Source: Billgrantia sulfidoxydans (GTDB taxonomy: Bacteria; Pseudomonadota; Gammaproteobacteria; Pseudomonadales; Halomonadaceae). From it: 64,000 nucleotides of DNA. A program made the translations under genes and the position numbers. Of this stretch, positions 8,767 through 17,630 are shown piece by piece. The notes beneath the pieces are model-generated. The model was not told the DNA's origin. It worked only from the letters and a program-made list of their open reading frames with translations, and made no database searches. The DNA is taken from positions 1,116,001 through 1,180,000 of the forward strand of contig NZ_CP053381.1 in assembly GCF_017868775.1 (NCBI RefSeq). The letters are read 5' to 3'. Within the stretch, counting starts at the first letter, position 1, and each line of letters starts with the position of its first letter.

Positions 8767-9447
8767 ATGGATCCGGTCGTAGCGGTACTGATCGTGGCGG
8801 GAGTGGCGTTGCTGCTCTCGATGGTATGCATGGTGGCCTTCGTGAAGAGCCGCGGTGCTCGCAGCGAGCTCGAGGAAGCGCCGCTGACAACGCGCCGCGT
8901 GGCGGAGGCCGCCCCCGATTCCCGCGCGGTGGAGGCGCCTCGGCCGGAAGCCGGAACCCTGCCCGAGCCGGATGTGCCGGAGCCGATGCACCGTTTCAAG
9001 ATTGCCTCGGGCAAGGACATCAAGCAGTGCCTGTTCGTGATCCTCGACTGGCCGGGGCTGGACACCAACCGCCGCCTCGCTCGCCTGCTCAAGGAGTACA
9101 ACGCCAACTATGACGCCAAACTGGGCGTCTACAAGATTCGCGACTCCCTTGCCGGCTACAAGCTGACCATTGCCAACTCGTCGCCGCCCGGGACTCTGCC
9201 ACCCATCCACGAGGGCGACGACCAGCCCACCGTGCCCGGTGTCTCCATCCTGATCCACTTCGTCAGCAAGCGCAGCGTGGCGCGCAACCCCGAAACGCTG
9301 ATCCAGATCACCCAGACGATCGCCTCCCTTGGCGGCCACATTCTCGACGCCGAGCGCAATGTCGTCAGCAACGAGGAGTTCGAGCTGCTGCGACAGCATG
9401 CGCAGGCGTCACAGGCGGCCGCGACGAGAGTCCGGCATCCCTCATGA
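8767..9447 (+). CDS. ZipA C-terminal-domain (FtsZ-binding-like) membrane protein
   Basis: A 226-residue protein with one N-terminal membrane helix (residues about 3-23, then a basic KSRGARS), a Pro/Glu-rich linker and a C-terminal domain of about 140 residues. That domain carries the ZipA_C signature: YKLTIANSSPPGTLPP, then TVPGVSILIHF, then IASLGGHILDAERN followed by a terminal helix. ZipA anchors FtsZ to the inner membrane. The genuine zipA is usually beside ligA, which is absent here, so this is more likely a paralogue. The start at 8767 is preceded by AGAGG. Confidence 0.7.
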   Translation: MDPVVAVLIVAGVALLLSMVCMVAFVKSRGARSELEEAPLTTRRVAEAAPDSRAVEAPRPEAGTLPEPDVPEPMHRFKIASGKDIKQCLFVILDWPGLDTNRRLARLLKEYNANYDAKLGVYKIRDSLAGYKLTIANSSPPGTLPPIHEGDDQPTVPGVSILIHFVSKRSVARNPETLIQITQTIASLGGHILDAERNVVSNEEFELLRQHAQASQAAATRVRHPS

Positions 9448-9555
9448 GGCCGGCAACCCCAAGCGGCCGGCGCGTGTCGCCCGGTCCTGGTCTAAACTGA
9501 CAGGCTATCTCCGCCAGAGCCGTTTGCGAGCCGTGATGCTGCCAGGGAGGGCACG

Positions 9556-10110
9556 ATGTTCGAGTTGGAAACGCTGCGTCTACGGCTGCGCCCCCTGGCG
9601 ACCGGCGATTTGCCGGAGCTGTCCGCGATGCTGGCCGACCCCGAGGTGATGCGCTACTCGCTGCGCGGCGTTTGCGACCAGACGGCGACCCGGATCTTTC
9701 TCGACTGGTGCTTCGACTGCTACATCAACCATCGCACGGGGCCATTGGCGCTGGTGGACAAGGACGAGCGGAATTTCGTCGGCTTCTGTGGCGTATCCCC
9801 TGAACGCGTCAAGGGCACTGCGGAGTTGAGCCTGGGCTACCGGCTTGCCCGGCGTTACTGGGGGCAGGGGCTGGCGACCGAGGCCGCGATCGCGGTGCTC
9901 GGCCATGCCTTCGACGATCGCCGCTTCAACTCGGTGGTCGCCATCGTCGAACCGGCGCACAAGGCCTCGCTGCGGGTGGCGGAGAAGGTCGGCTTCGAAC
10001 GCTTCGAAACGTGCGAGTTTCACCAGCGGCCGGTGTGCCTGTCGCGAATGCGGCGAGCGCAGTGGCAGCAGCGCTTGGCTGCCGAGGCAGGCACAGCAGG
10101 CATGGACTGA
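9556..10110 (+). CDS. GNAT acetyltransferase (RimJ/RimL-like)
   Basis: A 184-residue protein of the Acetyltransf_3 type. It starts with the characteristic ETLRLRLRPL strand, has a beta-4/5 region LSLGYRLARRYWGQGLATEA in which the acetyl-CoA loop (R-x-x-W-G-Q-G-L-A-T) is clear, and ends with EPAHKASLRVAEKVGF. RimJ/L-type enzymes acetylate ribosomal protein N-termini or other amines; the substrate here is unknown. GGGAGGGCACG precedes the ATG at 9556. Confidence 0.85.
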   Translation: MFELETLRLRLRPLATGDLPELSAMLADPEVMRYSLRGVCDQTATRIFLDWCFDCYINHRTGPLALVDKDERNFVGFCGVSPERVKGTAELSLGYRLARRYWGQGLATEAAIAVLGHAFDDRRFNSVVAIVEPAHKASLRVAEKVGFERFETCEFHQRPVCLSRMRRAQWQQRLAAEAGTAGMD

Positions 10111-10129
10111 CTCAACACGAGGAAGCGGC

Positions 10130-10750
10130 ATGAATCTGACGACGCTCTGGCTCTTCATCCCGGCATGCTTCGCGCTGAACCTGGCACCGGGACCCAACAA
10201 TCTGCTTTCCATGAGCAATGCCAAGCGCTACGGCGTGAACGTGGCCTGCCTGGCGGGCATCGGTCGTCTGGTCGCTTTCATGATGATGATTGCGCTGGCG
10301 GCTTCCGGGCTTGCCACGCTGCTGTACGCTTCGGAGAGGCTGTTCCTTGCCGTCAAGCTGCTGGGGGCAGTTTACCTGTTCTGGCTGGCCTATCAGTTGT
10401 GGTTCGCCGCGCCTGGCGAGGAGCAGGCGATCGAAGGCCGGCAGCGCAGCCTGCTGGGATTGGCGCGTCAGGAGTTCCTGTTGGCCGCCGGCAACCCCAA
10501 GGCGATATTGATCTTCACCGCCTTTCTGCCGCAGTTCGTCGACCCGGCCGGTCACATTGCCCTGCAATTTACTATCCTCGGCGCGTTGTTCCTGCTGCTC
10601 GAGTGGATCGCCATTGCCGGTTATGCCTATGTCGGTGCCTTCCTGCGCCAGTGGTTCTCCCGTCCAGCCATGCGGCAACTGTTCAACCGCAGCTGCGCCA
10701 CCTTGCTGGCCAGCGCCGGCGTCGGGTTGCTGGTCGCTCGGCGGGAGTGA
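10130..10750 (+). CDS. LysE/RhtB-family amino-acid exporter
   Basis: A 206-residue inner-membrane protein with about six helices. It shows the LysE hallmarks: an early APGPNNLL motif, a GAVYLFWLAYQLW helix and NPKAILIFTAFLPQFV. GAGGAA lies six bases before the ATG at 10130. It lies 19 bases after the GNAT gene, so the two may be co-transcribed. A second LysE-family gene occurs at 14315-14941. Confidence 0.85.
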   Translation: MNLTTLWLFIPACFALNLAPGPNNLLSMSNAKRYGVNVACLAGIGRLVAFMMMIALAASGLATLLYASERLFLAVKLLGAVYLFWLAYQLWFAAPGEEQAIEGRQRSLLGLARQEFLLAAGNPKAILIFTAFLPQFVDPAGHIALQFTILGALFLLLEWIAIAGYAYVGAFLRQWFSRPAMRQLFNRSCATLLASAGVGLLVARRE

Positions 10751-10761
10751 GATCGTGGCCG

Positions 10762-11358
10762 CTAGGTCGTTACCTCGTACCATACCCACAGGCCGAACAG
10801 CGCCAGGCCCAGTACGCCGAGCGAGCGGGAGTGGCGCCGCCACAGGCGCAGCGCGGCATCGCCGGTGATGGCGACCAGGGCCGCCAGGCCGAAGTAGCGA
10901 ACCCCGCGGCCGAGCATGGCCGCCAGCAGGAACAGCGGGAAGGGGTAGCCGCTGGCGCCGGCGCCCAGCATGGCGATCTGGAAGGGCACCGGCACCACCC
11001 CGATGGTGGCAATGGCCACGAACCCCTCCTCCTGCAGCCGTGAGCGAAAGGCCTCGTAGCTCTCCTGGCTGCCGAACAGGCCGATCAGCTGATCGCCCCA
11101 TTGCTCCATGACGGAGACGCCCAGCAGGTAACCGAGCGTGGCGGCGGTCAGGTTGCCGGCCAGTGCCACGCCGGCGATCGCCCACTTGCGCTTGGGATGG
11201 CAGAGCATCCAGGGGATCAGGATGACCTCGATGGGGATCGGGATCAGCAGGGTCTCGAGCATCGACAGGGCGAACAGCAGCGTCAAGGCATGGCGCGAGC
11301 GGTCCAGGCGGTCGAGCCAGTCCTTGGCGGAGGTCAGTCGGTGGTGTGACATGGCCAT
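10762..11358 (-). CDS. YqaA/DedA-like VTT-domain membrane protein
   Basis: A 198-residue protein with several helices and the SNARE-associated/VTT pattern (an early ETLLIPIPIEVILIP segment, then GNLTAATLGYLLG and GVVPVPFQIAMLGAGASG). Family members affect membrane homeostasis and may be lipid scramblase-like. The ATG at 11358 has AAGGA upstream. It converges on the LysE-family gene with only 11 bases between stops. Confidence 0.75.
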   Translation of the reverse strand: MAMSHHRLTSAKDWLDRLDRSRHALTLLFALSMLETLLIPIPIEVILIPWMLCHPKRKWAIAGVALAGNLTAATLGYLLGVSVMEQWGDQLIGLFGSQESYEAFRSRLQEEGFVAIATIGVVPVPFQIAMLGAGASGYPFPLFLLAAMLGRGVRYFGLAALVAITGDAALRLWRRHSRSLGVLGLALFGLWVWYEVTT

Positions 11359-11446
11359 GCGGCATCCTTGCGGGTGAGAACGCTAAGAGCTTAGCTGTCT
11401 CCACGCGCGGCGTGTATTGCTCAGGAGACGACAGGGGAGGAGAGAC

Positions 11447-11857
11447 ATGAAGCCACGGATCAGCATGATCACGCTCGGCGTCCGCGACCTTGCGGCGTCG
11501 ATCCGGTTCTACGAGGAGGGGCTAGGCCTGCCGCGCATGGAGTCGCCGCCGGAGGTCGCCTTCTTCACCCTCGACGGTACCTGGCTTGCGCTCTATGGCC
11601 GCGAGGCGCTGGCCGAGGATGCCGGTGTCTCGCCAGAGGGCAGCGGCTTTACCGGCATCGCCCTGGCGCACAACCTGGCCTCCGAGGCGGAAGTCGACGA
11701 GCTGCTGGAGCAGGCGGTCGCCGCCGGCGCCAGGCTGGTCAAGCCCGGCCAGAAGGTGTTCTGGGGCGGCTACTCGGGTTACTTCGCCGACCCGGACGGC
11801 TATCTCTGGGAGGTGGCCCACAACCCCTTCGTCTGGATCGGACCCAAGGACGAGTAG
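11447..11857 (+). CDS. VOC-family (glyoxalase-like) protein
   Basis: A 136-residue protein with two beta-alpha-beta-beta-beta repeats of the vicinal oxygen chelate fold (VRDLAASIRFYEEGLGLPR at the start; GYFADPDGYLWEVAHNP near the end with the usual D-P-D-G-x-x-W-E). It is probably a small-molecule lyase/isomerase or resistance protein; the substrate is unknown. The ATG at 11447 follows GGGGAGGAGAGAC, a strong ribosome site. Confidence 0.8.
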   Translation: MKPRISMITLGVRDLAASIRFYEEGLGLPRMESPPEVAFFTLDGTWLALYGREALAEDAGVSPEGSGFTGIALAHNLASEAEVDELLEQAVAAGARLVKPGQKVFWGGYSGYFADPDGYLWEVAHNPFVWIGPKDE

Positions 11858-11911
11858 CGCTAGGCAAGCAATTGCACGTGCCTGGCGATAAACTAGGCAG
11901 CTGCTCCACTG

Positions 11912-12928
11912 ATGGAATCACCCATGACACAACGACGCCCTGCCTCACTCCTCGGCACGGTGGGCAGTTTGCTGCGCGAAGCATGGAAGGTCTACTGGAC
12001 CCTGCTCAAGGTGATGGTGCCGGCACTGCTGATCGTGAAGGCGCTCGAAATGCTGGGCATGACCGAGCTGCTCGGCCACTGGCTCGCGCCATTGATGGCA
12101 CCGCTGGGGCTGCCCGAGCCGCTGAGCCTGGTATGGGCCGCCACGCTGTTGACCAACATCTACACCGGCCTGGTGATCTTCTTCGAGGTCACGCGGGACA
12201 CCCCCTTGAGCGTGGCGCAGGTGACGGTGCTGGGGGCGCTGATGGCCGTGGGCCACTCGCTGCCGATAGAAGGGGCGGTGGCGCGCATGGCCGGCGTGCC
12301 CTGGTGGCTGACCGTGCTGCTGCGCGTGGGTGGCGCCTGGCTGCTGGGCTGGTTGCTGCATCTGAGCTATTCGCTCGGCGACTGGCTTCAGCACGCCAAC
12401 CGCGTGGTGTGGCAGCCTTCCGCCCAGGAGCCGACTTTGACTGCCTGGCTGCAGGGCCAGGCCACGACGCTGGCGACCATCTTCGTGGTGATCTTCGCGC
12501 TGATGAGCTTGCTCAGGCTGCTGCACTGGCTGGGCGTCGAGCGGCTGATCCACAAGCTGCTCTACCCCCTGCTGCGACTCCTGGGCATCGGCCCGGCAGG
12601 CGCCAACATCACCGTGATCGGCATTACCCTGGGCCTCACCTTTGGCGCCGGGCTGCTGCTGCGCGAGGCGCGCTCGGGCCGCCTGACCCCACGTGACATC
12701 CTGCTCACGCTCTGCTTCCTCGGCCTCTGCCACAGCCTGATCGAGGATACGTTGCTGATCATGCTGATGGGGGCGGACCTCTCTGGCCTGCTGTGGGCTC
12801 GGCTTGGCTTCGCGCTGGCGTTTATCGCCTTGCTGGCCAGGCTGCCCTGGCTGAAGCACGCCCAGTTGCCTGGCTGGATATTCGCCGAGCGAGCCTTGTC
12901 TGATGCCAGGCCTCATACGGGAGGGTGA
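11912..12928 (+). CDS. Gate-domain (nucleoside recognition) membrane protein
   Basis: A 338-residue polytopic protein with two related halves, each with a Gate/nucleoside-recognition style segment (WKVYWTLLKVMVPALLIVK in the first, ITVIGITLGLTFGAGLLLRE in the second). Such proteins are related to SpmA/SpmB and to the gates of concentrative nucleoside transporters. The start could be 11912 or the ATG at 11924; neither has a strong ribosome site. Function is unassigned. Confidence 0.65.
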   Translation: MESPMTQRRPASLLGTVGSLLREAWKVYWTLLKVMVPALLIVKALEMLGMTELLGHWLAPLMAPLGLPEPLSLVWAATLLTNIYTGLVIFFEVTRDTPLSVAQVTVLGALMAVGHSLPIEGAVARMAGVPWWLTVLLRVGGAWLLGWLLHLSYSLGDWLQHANRVVWQPSAQEPTLTAWLQGQATTLATIFVVIFALMSLLRLLHWLGVERLIHKLLYPLLRLLGIGPAGANITVIGITLGLTFGAGLLLREARSGRLTPRDILLTLCFLGLCHSLIEDTLLIMLMGADLSGLLWARLGFALAFIALLARLPWLKHAQLPGWIFAERALSDARPHTGG

Positions 12929-12970
12929 TGGGGCGACGGCATACGTTCATCGCCCAGTGACGGGGCTGAC

Positions 12971-12999
12971 AGGTAGGTAAACGCTTACTGGGGCGGGGC
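12971..12999 (+). repeat. Dispersed short repeat, variant copy 1
   Basis: GGTAGGTAAACGCTTACTGG plus a G-rich tail is a diverged member of the repeat family best seen at 16929 and 31324. It lies in the gap between the Gate-domain gene and lrgA. Confidence 0.4.
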
Positions 13000-13142
13000 A
13001 TGCCAGGAGTGGGAAGGGGGCAGCTCCGGGGCATCCCCGTACAAATGGTAGCGTGGTAATCTTTCCCAACGTACCTGTCCTGACTGCATGGCGTTTCGCA
13101 AGCCACCAGCGGACACACCTTTCCGGGCCGAATGGAGATGGC

Positions 13143-13520
13143 ATGAAGCTGTTGCGCGGGTTCCTGTGGCTGCTCGTCTTCCAACTGTTCGGCCATGCCA
13201 TCGTCGAGCTGCTCTCGCTGCCGGTCTCCCATGCCCTGGCGGGGCTGCTGTTGCTGCTGACCTGGCTATTGGCGAGGCGCAGGCTCAACGAGAGCGTGGC
13301 CACGGCCAGCCAGGCGCTGATACCGCTGCTCGCCATGCTGATCATGCCCGGCGTGGTGGGCGTGTTCTTCGTGATCGACGAGTTCGCCGGCCACTGGACG
13401 GCGATCATGCTGGCCCTGGTGGTCGGGACCTTCCTCAGCGTGCTGACCACGCTGTGGCTGATGCGCCGCTTCATGCCGCGAGAGGCCACGGACAGCGATA
13501 CGCGGGGCCGCCAGGGATGA
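13143..13520 (+). CDS. lrgA: LrgA/CidA-family holin-like protein
   Basis: A 125-residue protein with four predicted helices and the LrgA pattern (LLRGFLWLLVFQLFG at the N terminus, ALIPLLAMLIMPGVVGVFF in the middle, and a charged tail). LrgA/CidA proteins modulate murein hydrolase export or pyruvate uptake. GGAG precedes the ATG at 13143. It overlaps lrgB by ATGA, the standard two-gene arrangement. Confidence 0.85.
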   Translation: MKLLRGFLWLLVFQLFGHAIVELLSLPVSHALAGLLLLLTWLLARRRLNESVATASQALIPLLAMLIMPGVVGVFFVIDEFAGHWTAIMLALVVGTFLSVLTTLWLMRRFMPREATDSDTRGRQG

Positions 13521-14224
13521 GCGAACTGCACGCATCGCTGTTGGATAGCCCCATCCTGGCCGCCGCCCTGACGTTGGCGGCCTACCTCGGCGGCGTACGT
13601 CTGTTCGAGCGGCTCGGCCGGCCGAGCTGGTGCCCGGCGGTGCTGATCGGCGCCGTGCTGACGGCGGCTTCGCTGTGGCTGCTGCGCTACGAGTACGTCG
13701 ACTATCGGCGCAACGTGGCCTGGCTGACCCTGCTGTTGGGCCCTGCCACCGTGGCGCTCGCGGTGCCGCTCTACCAGCAGCGCCACCACATCTTCGCCCT
13801 GTGGAGGCCGATCCTGTGCTGCGTGCCTCTCGCCGCGGCCCTGGCGGCGCTCTACGCCGTGCTGATCGCCTGGCTGCTGGGAGCGCCGCCCATGGTGCTG
13901 GCTTCGCTGGCGCCCAAGTCGGTCACCGCGCCCATTGCCATGGGCATCAACGAACAGATCGGCGGCTCGCTCTCGCTGATGCTGGGCGGCCTGCTGATCA
14001 CCGGAGTGATGTCGACCATCTTCGTCTCGCTGCTGGCCAAGTGGCTCAGGATCGATGACAAGCGGCTGCTCGGCTTTGCCCTCGGCGTCAACGGCCATGC
14101 CATCGGCATCGTGCGCGCCTTCGAACTCGGCCCCACCGCCGGCGCCTTCGCCTCGCTCGGCATGAGCCTCACGGGTATTTTCACCGCGGTGCTCCTGCCG
14201 CTGGTGTGGCGGCTCTTCGGTTGA
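13517..14224 (+). CDS. lrgB: LrgB-family protein
   Basis: A 235-residue membrane protein with the LrgB/YohK signature LAPKSVTAPIAMGINEQIGG and a Gly-rich C-terminal NGHAIGIVRAFELG. It works with LrgA. The ATG at 13517 overlaps the lrgA stop, implying coupled translation. No LytSR regulator is in the window. Confidence 0.88.
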   Translation: MSELHASLLDSPILAAALTLAAYLGGVRLFERLGRPSWCPAVLIGAVLTAASLWLLRYEYVDYRRNVAWLTLLLGPATVALAVPLYQQRHHIFALWRPILCCVPLAAALAALYAVLIAWLLGAPPMVLASLAPKSVTAPIAMGINEQIGGSLSLMLGGLLITGVMSTIFVSLLAKWLRIDDKRLLGFALGVNGHAIGIVRAFELGPTAGAFASLGMSLTGIFTAVLLPLVWRLFG

Positions 14225-14314
14225 TTGATGATGCCCTGATCGCGACGGTGCGCCGGGCAGCAGCCTGGCTGGGCGTGGATCGGGTACATCGGGGCTATGT
14301 CGTGCCACCCTCTT

Positions 14315-14941
14315 TCAACTGCTCAACGCCAGCTTGGTGCCGAACCCCATCAGCAAGATGGCGAACAGCCAGCGCTGGAAGCGTTGCGCCAGGGGATGAC
14401 GTGCCATCCAGCGGCCCAGCGCCATGCCAACCGCCGTATAGCACAGGTCGAAGATCAGCCCGACGCCCACCAGCACGATACCGAGCAGTGCAAACTGCAA
14501 CGTCACCATGCCGGAGTCGGCATGCAAGAACTGCGGCAACAGCACCGAGCAGAACAGCAGCGCCTTGGGATTGGCGATGTTGGTCAGCAGCCCGCGCTGG
14601 AATGCCAGGCGGTAGGAGCGCGGAAGTGGTGGCGACTGCGCAGGGTTTGCGGTGCCTTCCCATATATCGGCGCGGGCGAGCCGAGCGCCCAGCCAAACCA
14701 GGTACGCGGCGCCTATTCCCCGCATGAAATCGAACAGCAGCGGCGAAGCCTTCAGCAAGGCGGCCAGGCCCATCGCAGCCAGGGCCACTTGGGCACCCCG
14801 CGCCAACCCCAGTCCGCATGCCGTGGCCAAGGCAAGCCCTCGGCCCTGGCGGCTGGCAGTCTGCATGACCAGTACCATGTCCGGCCCTGGCACCAGGTAG
14901 GCAATGGCCAGCGCGGCCACGAACAGGCCCAGGTGTTCCAT
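14315..14941 (-). CDS. LysE/RhtB-family exporter
   Basis: A 208-residue six-helix exporter with YLVPGPDMVLVMQTASRQG near the N terminus and a central NIANPKALLFCSVLLPQFL motif. It is divergent from an Lrp/AsnC regulator 134 bases away, a common pairing in which the regulator senses the exported amino acid and controls the exporter. CAGGAGGTC lies just before the ATG. Confidence 0.85.
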   Translation of the reverse strand: MEHLGLFVAALAIAYLVPGPDMVLVMQTASRQGRGLALATACGLGLARGAQVALAAMGLAALLKASPLLFDFMRGIGAAYLVWLGARLARADIWEGTANPAQSPPLPRSYRLAFQRGLLTNIANPKALLFCSVLLPQFLHADSGMVTLQFALLGIVLVGVGLIFDLCYTAVGMALGRWMARHPLAQRFQRWLFAILLMGFGTKLALSS

Positions 14942-15074
14942 GCCACGACCTCCTGATCGATTTCAGATGACTAAAGCATAAGGAAAGTCGTGTCGAGGCG
15001 TGTTGCGTAGTGGGACTGTTTAGAGGGTATTCTTGGCATATTACTAACGAAAATGTGCTGCGGACTTATCTATC

Positions 15075-15563
15075 ATGCCAAGAATGAAACTTGACAACCT
15101 GGACCGTCGGATCCTCTCGGCTCTGCAGCGCGATGCGCGATTGACCAACGTGCAACTGGCCGAAGAGGTGGGCCTGTCTCCCTCACCTTGCCTGCGTCGT
15201 GTGCGCCTGCTCGAGGAGAAGGGCATCATCCAGGGCTATCACGCCGCGCTGGATCGGGGTGGGGTGGGGTTGGGGCTCACGGTATTCGTCGGGATCAAGG
15301 TGAGGCAGCACCATGACGAAATGGCCCGGGCGTTCCGAGAGGAGGTGGTCAAGCTGCCGGAAGTCGTTGCCTGCCATCTGGTCTCGGGCGAGGCGGACTT
15401 CCTGCTGCAGGTGGTAGTACCGGATCTGGCCGCCTACGAGACGCTGCTGCTGGACAAACTGCTGAAACTACCGGGTGTCGGAGACATACGCAGCAACTTC
15501 GCAATCTCGACGGTCAAGGACCCTTCGGCCTTGCCTCTCGCACACCTGCCTCATCCTGGTTGA
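15075..15563 (+). CDS. Lrp/AsnC-family transcriptional regulator
   Basis: A 162-residue protein: N-terminal winged helix-turn-helix (LDRRILSALQRDARLTNVQL, then VGLSPSPCLRRVRLLEEKG) and a C-terminal RAM/AsnC ligand domain (VVACHLVSGEADFLLQVVV). The orientation relative to the LysE-type exporter suggests local control of amino-acid export. The 134-base gap with AT-rich sequence around 14990-15070 should hold both promoters and the operator. Confidence 0.88.
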   Translation: MPRMKLDNLDRRILSALQRDARLTNVQLAEEVGLSPSPCLRRVRLLEEKGIIQGYHAALDRGGVGLGLTVFVGIKVRQHHDEMARAFREEVVKLPEVVACHLVSGEADFLLQVVVPDLAAYETLLLDKLLKLPGVGDIRSNFAISTVKDPSALPLAHLPHPG

Positions 15564-15587
15564 GAGGGGCTGGTTCGCTTTGCGGCA

Positions 15588-16073
15588 TCAGGTTCGTTTG
15601 GCAACCAGCCAATGGGTGACGCCGAGCGCGAGAACCACGGCAGCGATAGCCAAGATCTCCATGGCCGTGACCGTCTCGGTATCCATGATGATGACCTTAC
15701 GGGCGATTGCCATCAGGGCTGTGGCAATGACCAGTTGGATGGGCAGCATGTTGGTGCCCAGGTAAAGGCGAATGTTGATGAATATCTCGATCGCGATCAG
15801 TACCACCATGAAGGCACTGAATATCGCGAAGATGTCGCTCACCTCGAAGAGCAGGAAGGGGGGACTCATCAGGCGGGTGTAGAGCATGTACACCACGTCG
15901 ATCACGCCCCAGATGATGACCATCACCATCAGCACCGAGAGAACCTTGACGGCCAGCCGTATGACTCGGTGCAGATTGCGGATCAGTGGATCCTCATGCT
16001 CCTTGGGCAGTTCATCATGGTACAGGTGCCGTCTTGGTAAACGCTTGTCGCTGGAACCAGGAAGCTCGTCCAT
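15588..16073 (-). CDS. PsiE-family (phosphate-starvation-inducible) membrane protein
   Basis: A 161-residue protein with a charged N-terminal tail, four predicted helices and the PsiE pattern (FEVSDIFAIFSAFMVVLIAIEIF and RKVIIMDTETVTAMEIL). The role is unknown; family members respond to phosphate starvation. I chose the ATG at 16073 because AGGAGAATAGA precedes it; a start at 16097 lacks a ribosome site. It converges on the Lrp gene. Confidence 0.8.
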   Translation of the reverse strand: MDELPGSSDKRLPRRHLYHDELPKEHEDPLIRNLHRVIRLAVKVLSVLMVMVIIWGVIDVVYMLYTRLMSPPFLLFEVSDIFAIFSAFMVVLIAIEIFINIRLYLGTNMLPIQLVIATALMAIARKVIIMDTETVTAMEILAIAAVVLALGVTHWLVAKRT

Positions 16074-16251
16074 TCTATTCTCCTGTAACGCCGCCAACCG
16101 CAGCCTGCCATGGCATCATGACACGAAACGCCTCGCTTGCCACCGGGGACGAACCAGAGCCGCCGAAGTGTCACGAGAGCGAAGTTGGCGGCAATCTTCG
16201 GCGGGTAACTCCTTGATGTAGAGCGCAAGACATCAACGGGATGAGGAAGCG

Positions 16252-16824
16252 ATGCGCACGGAAAAAGAGAAGATGCTGGCCGGGGAGCTCTACGATCCGC
16301 GGGATGCCCAACTGCTGCACGAGCGCCATCGCGCCCGCCTGCTGACCAAGGCCTTCAACGATACGAGCGACGATCAGGGCCGAGAGCGCAAGCGGCTTCT
16401 GAGCGAGCTGTTCGGCGCCATGGGCAAGGGCACCTTCATCGAGCCGCCTTTCCACTGCGACTACGGCGGCAACATCACGCTGGGCGAGCGGGTCTTCATG
16501 AACTTCAACTGCGTGATCCTCGACGTGGCGGAAGTCACCATTGGCAACCACACCATGTTCGGCCCGAGCGTACAGGTCTATACCGCCACCCACCCGCTCG
16601 ACGTCAAAGAGCGCCGCAGCGGCCTGGAAGCCGCCAAGCCCATTACTATCGGCGATGATGTCTGGATCGGCGGCGGCGCGATTCTCTGCCCCGGCGTTAC
16701 CATCGGCGCCCGCTCGGTCATCGGTGCCGGCAGCGTGGTGACCAAGGACATCCCCGAGGATGTGTTCGCCGCCGGCAACCCCTGCCGCGTGATTCGCCCG
16801 CTCGGGGATGATGCGTCCCGCTGA
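16252..16824 (+). CDS. Maltose/galactoside O-acetyltransferase-like hexapeptide enzyme
   Basis: A 190-residue left-handed beta-helix acyltransferase of the Maa/NodL/LacA group. It has the N-terminal Mac domain (EKEKMLAGELYDPRDAQL), hexapeptide repeats, the catalytic-His segment YTATHPLD and the C-terminal IGAGSVVTKDIP then GNPCRVIRPL. It acetylates sugars using acetyl-CoA. TGAGGAAGCG precedes the ATG at 16252. Confidence 0.88.
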   Translation: MRTEKEKMLAGELYDPRDAQLLHERHRARLLTKAFNDTSDDQGRERKRLLSELFGAMGKGTFIEPPFHCDYGGNITLGERVFMNFNCVILDVAEVTIGNHTMFGPSVQVYTATHPLDVKERRSGLEAAKPITIGDDVWIGGGAILCPGVTIGARSVIGAGSVVTKDIPEDVFAAGNPCRVIRPLGDDASR

Positions 16825-16928
16825 AACAACGCAATCCCTCGACACGGACGGCGACTTTCAAAGCCGGCTGGCGGAACTCAGAGAAAAGCTCCATGAAGGG
16901 GTGGGGTGGTACGTTTAACGGCCTTTAG

Positions 16929-16955
16929 AGGTAAGTAAGTACTGACTGGGTAGGC
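16929..16955 (+). repeat. Dispersed short repeat copy 2
   Basis: Contains GTAAGTAAGTACTGACTGG just upstream of the YdeI-like gene. Nearly the same 19 bases occur at 31324, with related copies at 17587 and 30605. Confidence 0.55.
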
Positions 16956-16983
16956 TGCATCACCGATTGTGAGAACAACGACA

Positions 16984-17571
16984 ATGAACGATACGAATCC
17001 GAAAGTGGAAGCCTTGCTGAGCCAGCCGCAATGGCATGAAGAGCGGAAAAAGCTGAGAGCGATAGCGCTTGCTTGCCAACTGAGCGAAAGCGTCAAGTGG
17101 GGCAAACTCTGCTACTCGTTTCAGAATGGAAACGTGGCCATGATCTTCGGTATGAAGGACTACTGCACACTCGGCTTTTTCAAGGGTAGCCTGTTAAAGG
17201 ATCCGGCGAGAATCCTCGTCGCTCCCGGGGAGCATTCTCAGGCGATGCGCCAAGCCCGCTTCACTCGGGAGGAAGAGATCGATGCACAGGCTGCCACGTT
17301 GAGCGCCTATCTCCATGAGGCCATAGAGCTGGAGAAGGCCGGCACCAAGGTGGACTTCATCGAGAAGCATGAGCTGACTTACCCCGAAGAACTCCAGGCG
17401 GCTCTTGACGAAAATGCTGGGCTAAAAGCCGCCTTCGAGGCGCTCACTCTTGGTCGGCAGAGAGGCTACATCCTGCACTTCTCCGGGGCCAAGCGATCCA
17501 GCACCCGAGTGTCGCGGATAGAAAAATGCACGCCCGATATTCTTGCTGGAAAAGGTCTGAATGGTCGCTGA
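16984..17571 (+). CDS. YdeI/OmpD-associated-type protein (DUF1801-like)
   Basis: A 195-residue soluble protein. The first half has the DUF1801-like pattern (ESVKWGKLCYSFQNGNVAMIF, then LGFFKGSLLKDP). The second half is the bacteriocin-protection/YdeI region (PEELQAALDENAGLKAAFEALT followed by GRQRGYILHFSGAK and STRVSRIEKC). YdeI relatives have been linked to peptide and stress tolerance, but the biochemistry is unknown. A truncated paralogue of the C-terminal half lies at 19661-19940. Confidence 0.75.
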   Translation: MNDTNPKVEALLSQPQWHEERKKLRAIALACQLSESVKWGKLCYSFQNGNVAMIFGMKDYCTLGFFKGSLLKDPARILVAPGEHSQAMRQARFTREEEIDAQAATLSAYLHEAIELEKAGTKVDFIEKHELTYPEELQAALDENAGLKAAFEALTLGRQRGYILHFSGAKRSSTRVSRIEKCTPDILAGKGLNGR

Positions 17572-17586
17572 AATCTGACATGAAGG

Positions 17587-17612
17587 GTTAGTAAGCACTC
17601 ACTGGGGATGGT
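17587..17612 (+). repeat. Dispersed short repeat copy 3
   Basis: TTAGTAAGCACTCACTGG followed by a G-rich run, between the YdeI-like gene and the PEP-mutase-like gene. It differs from the consensus by C for G in CACT(G/C)ACTGG. Confidence 0.5.
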
Positions 17613-17630
17613 TGCACGATAGGAGGTGTC

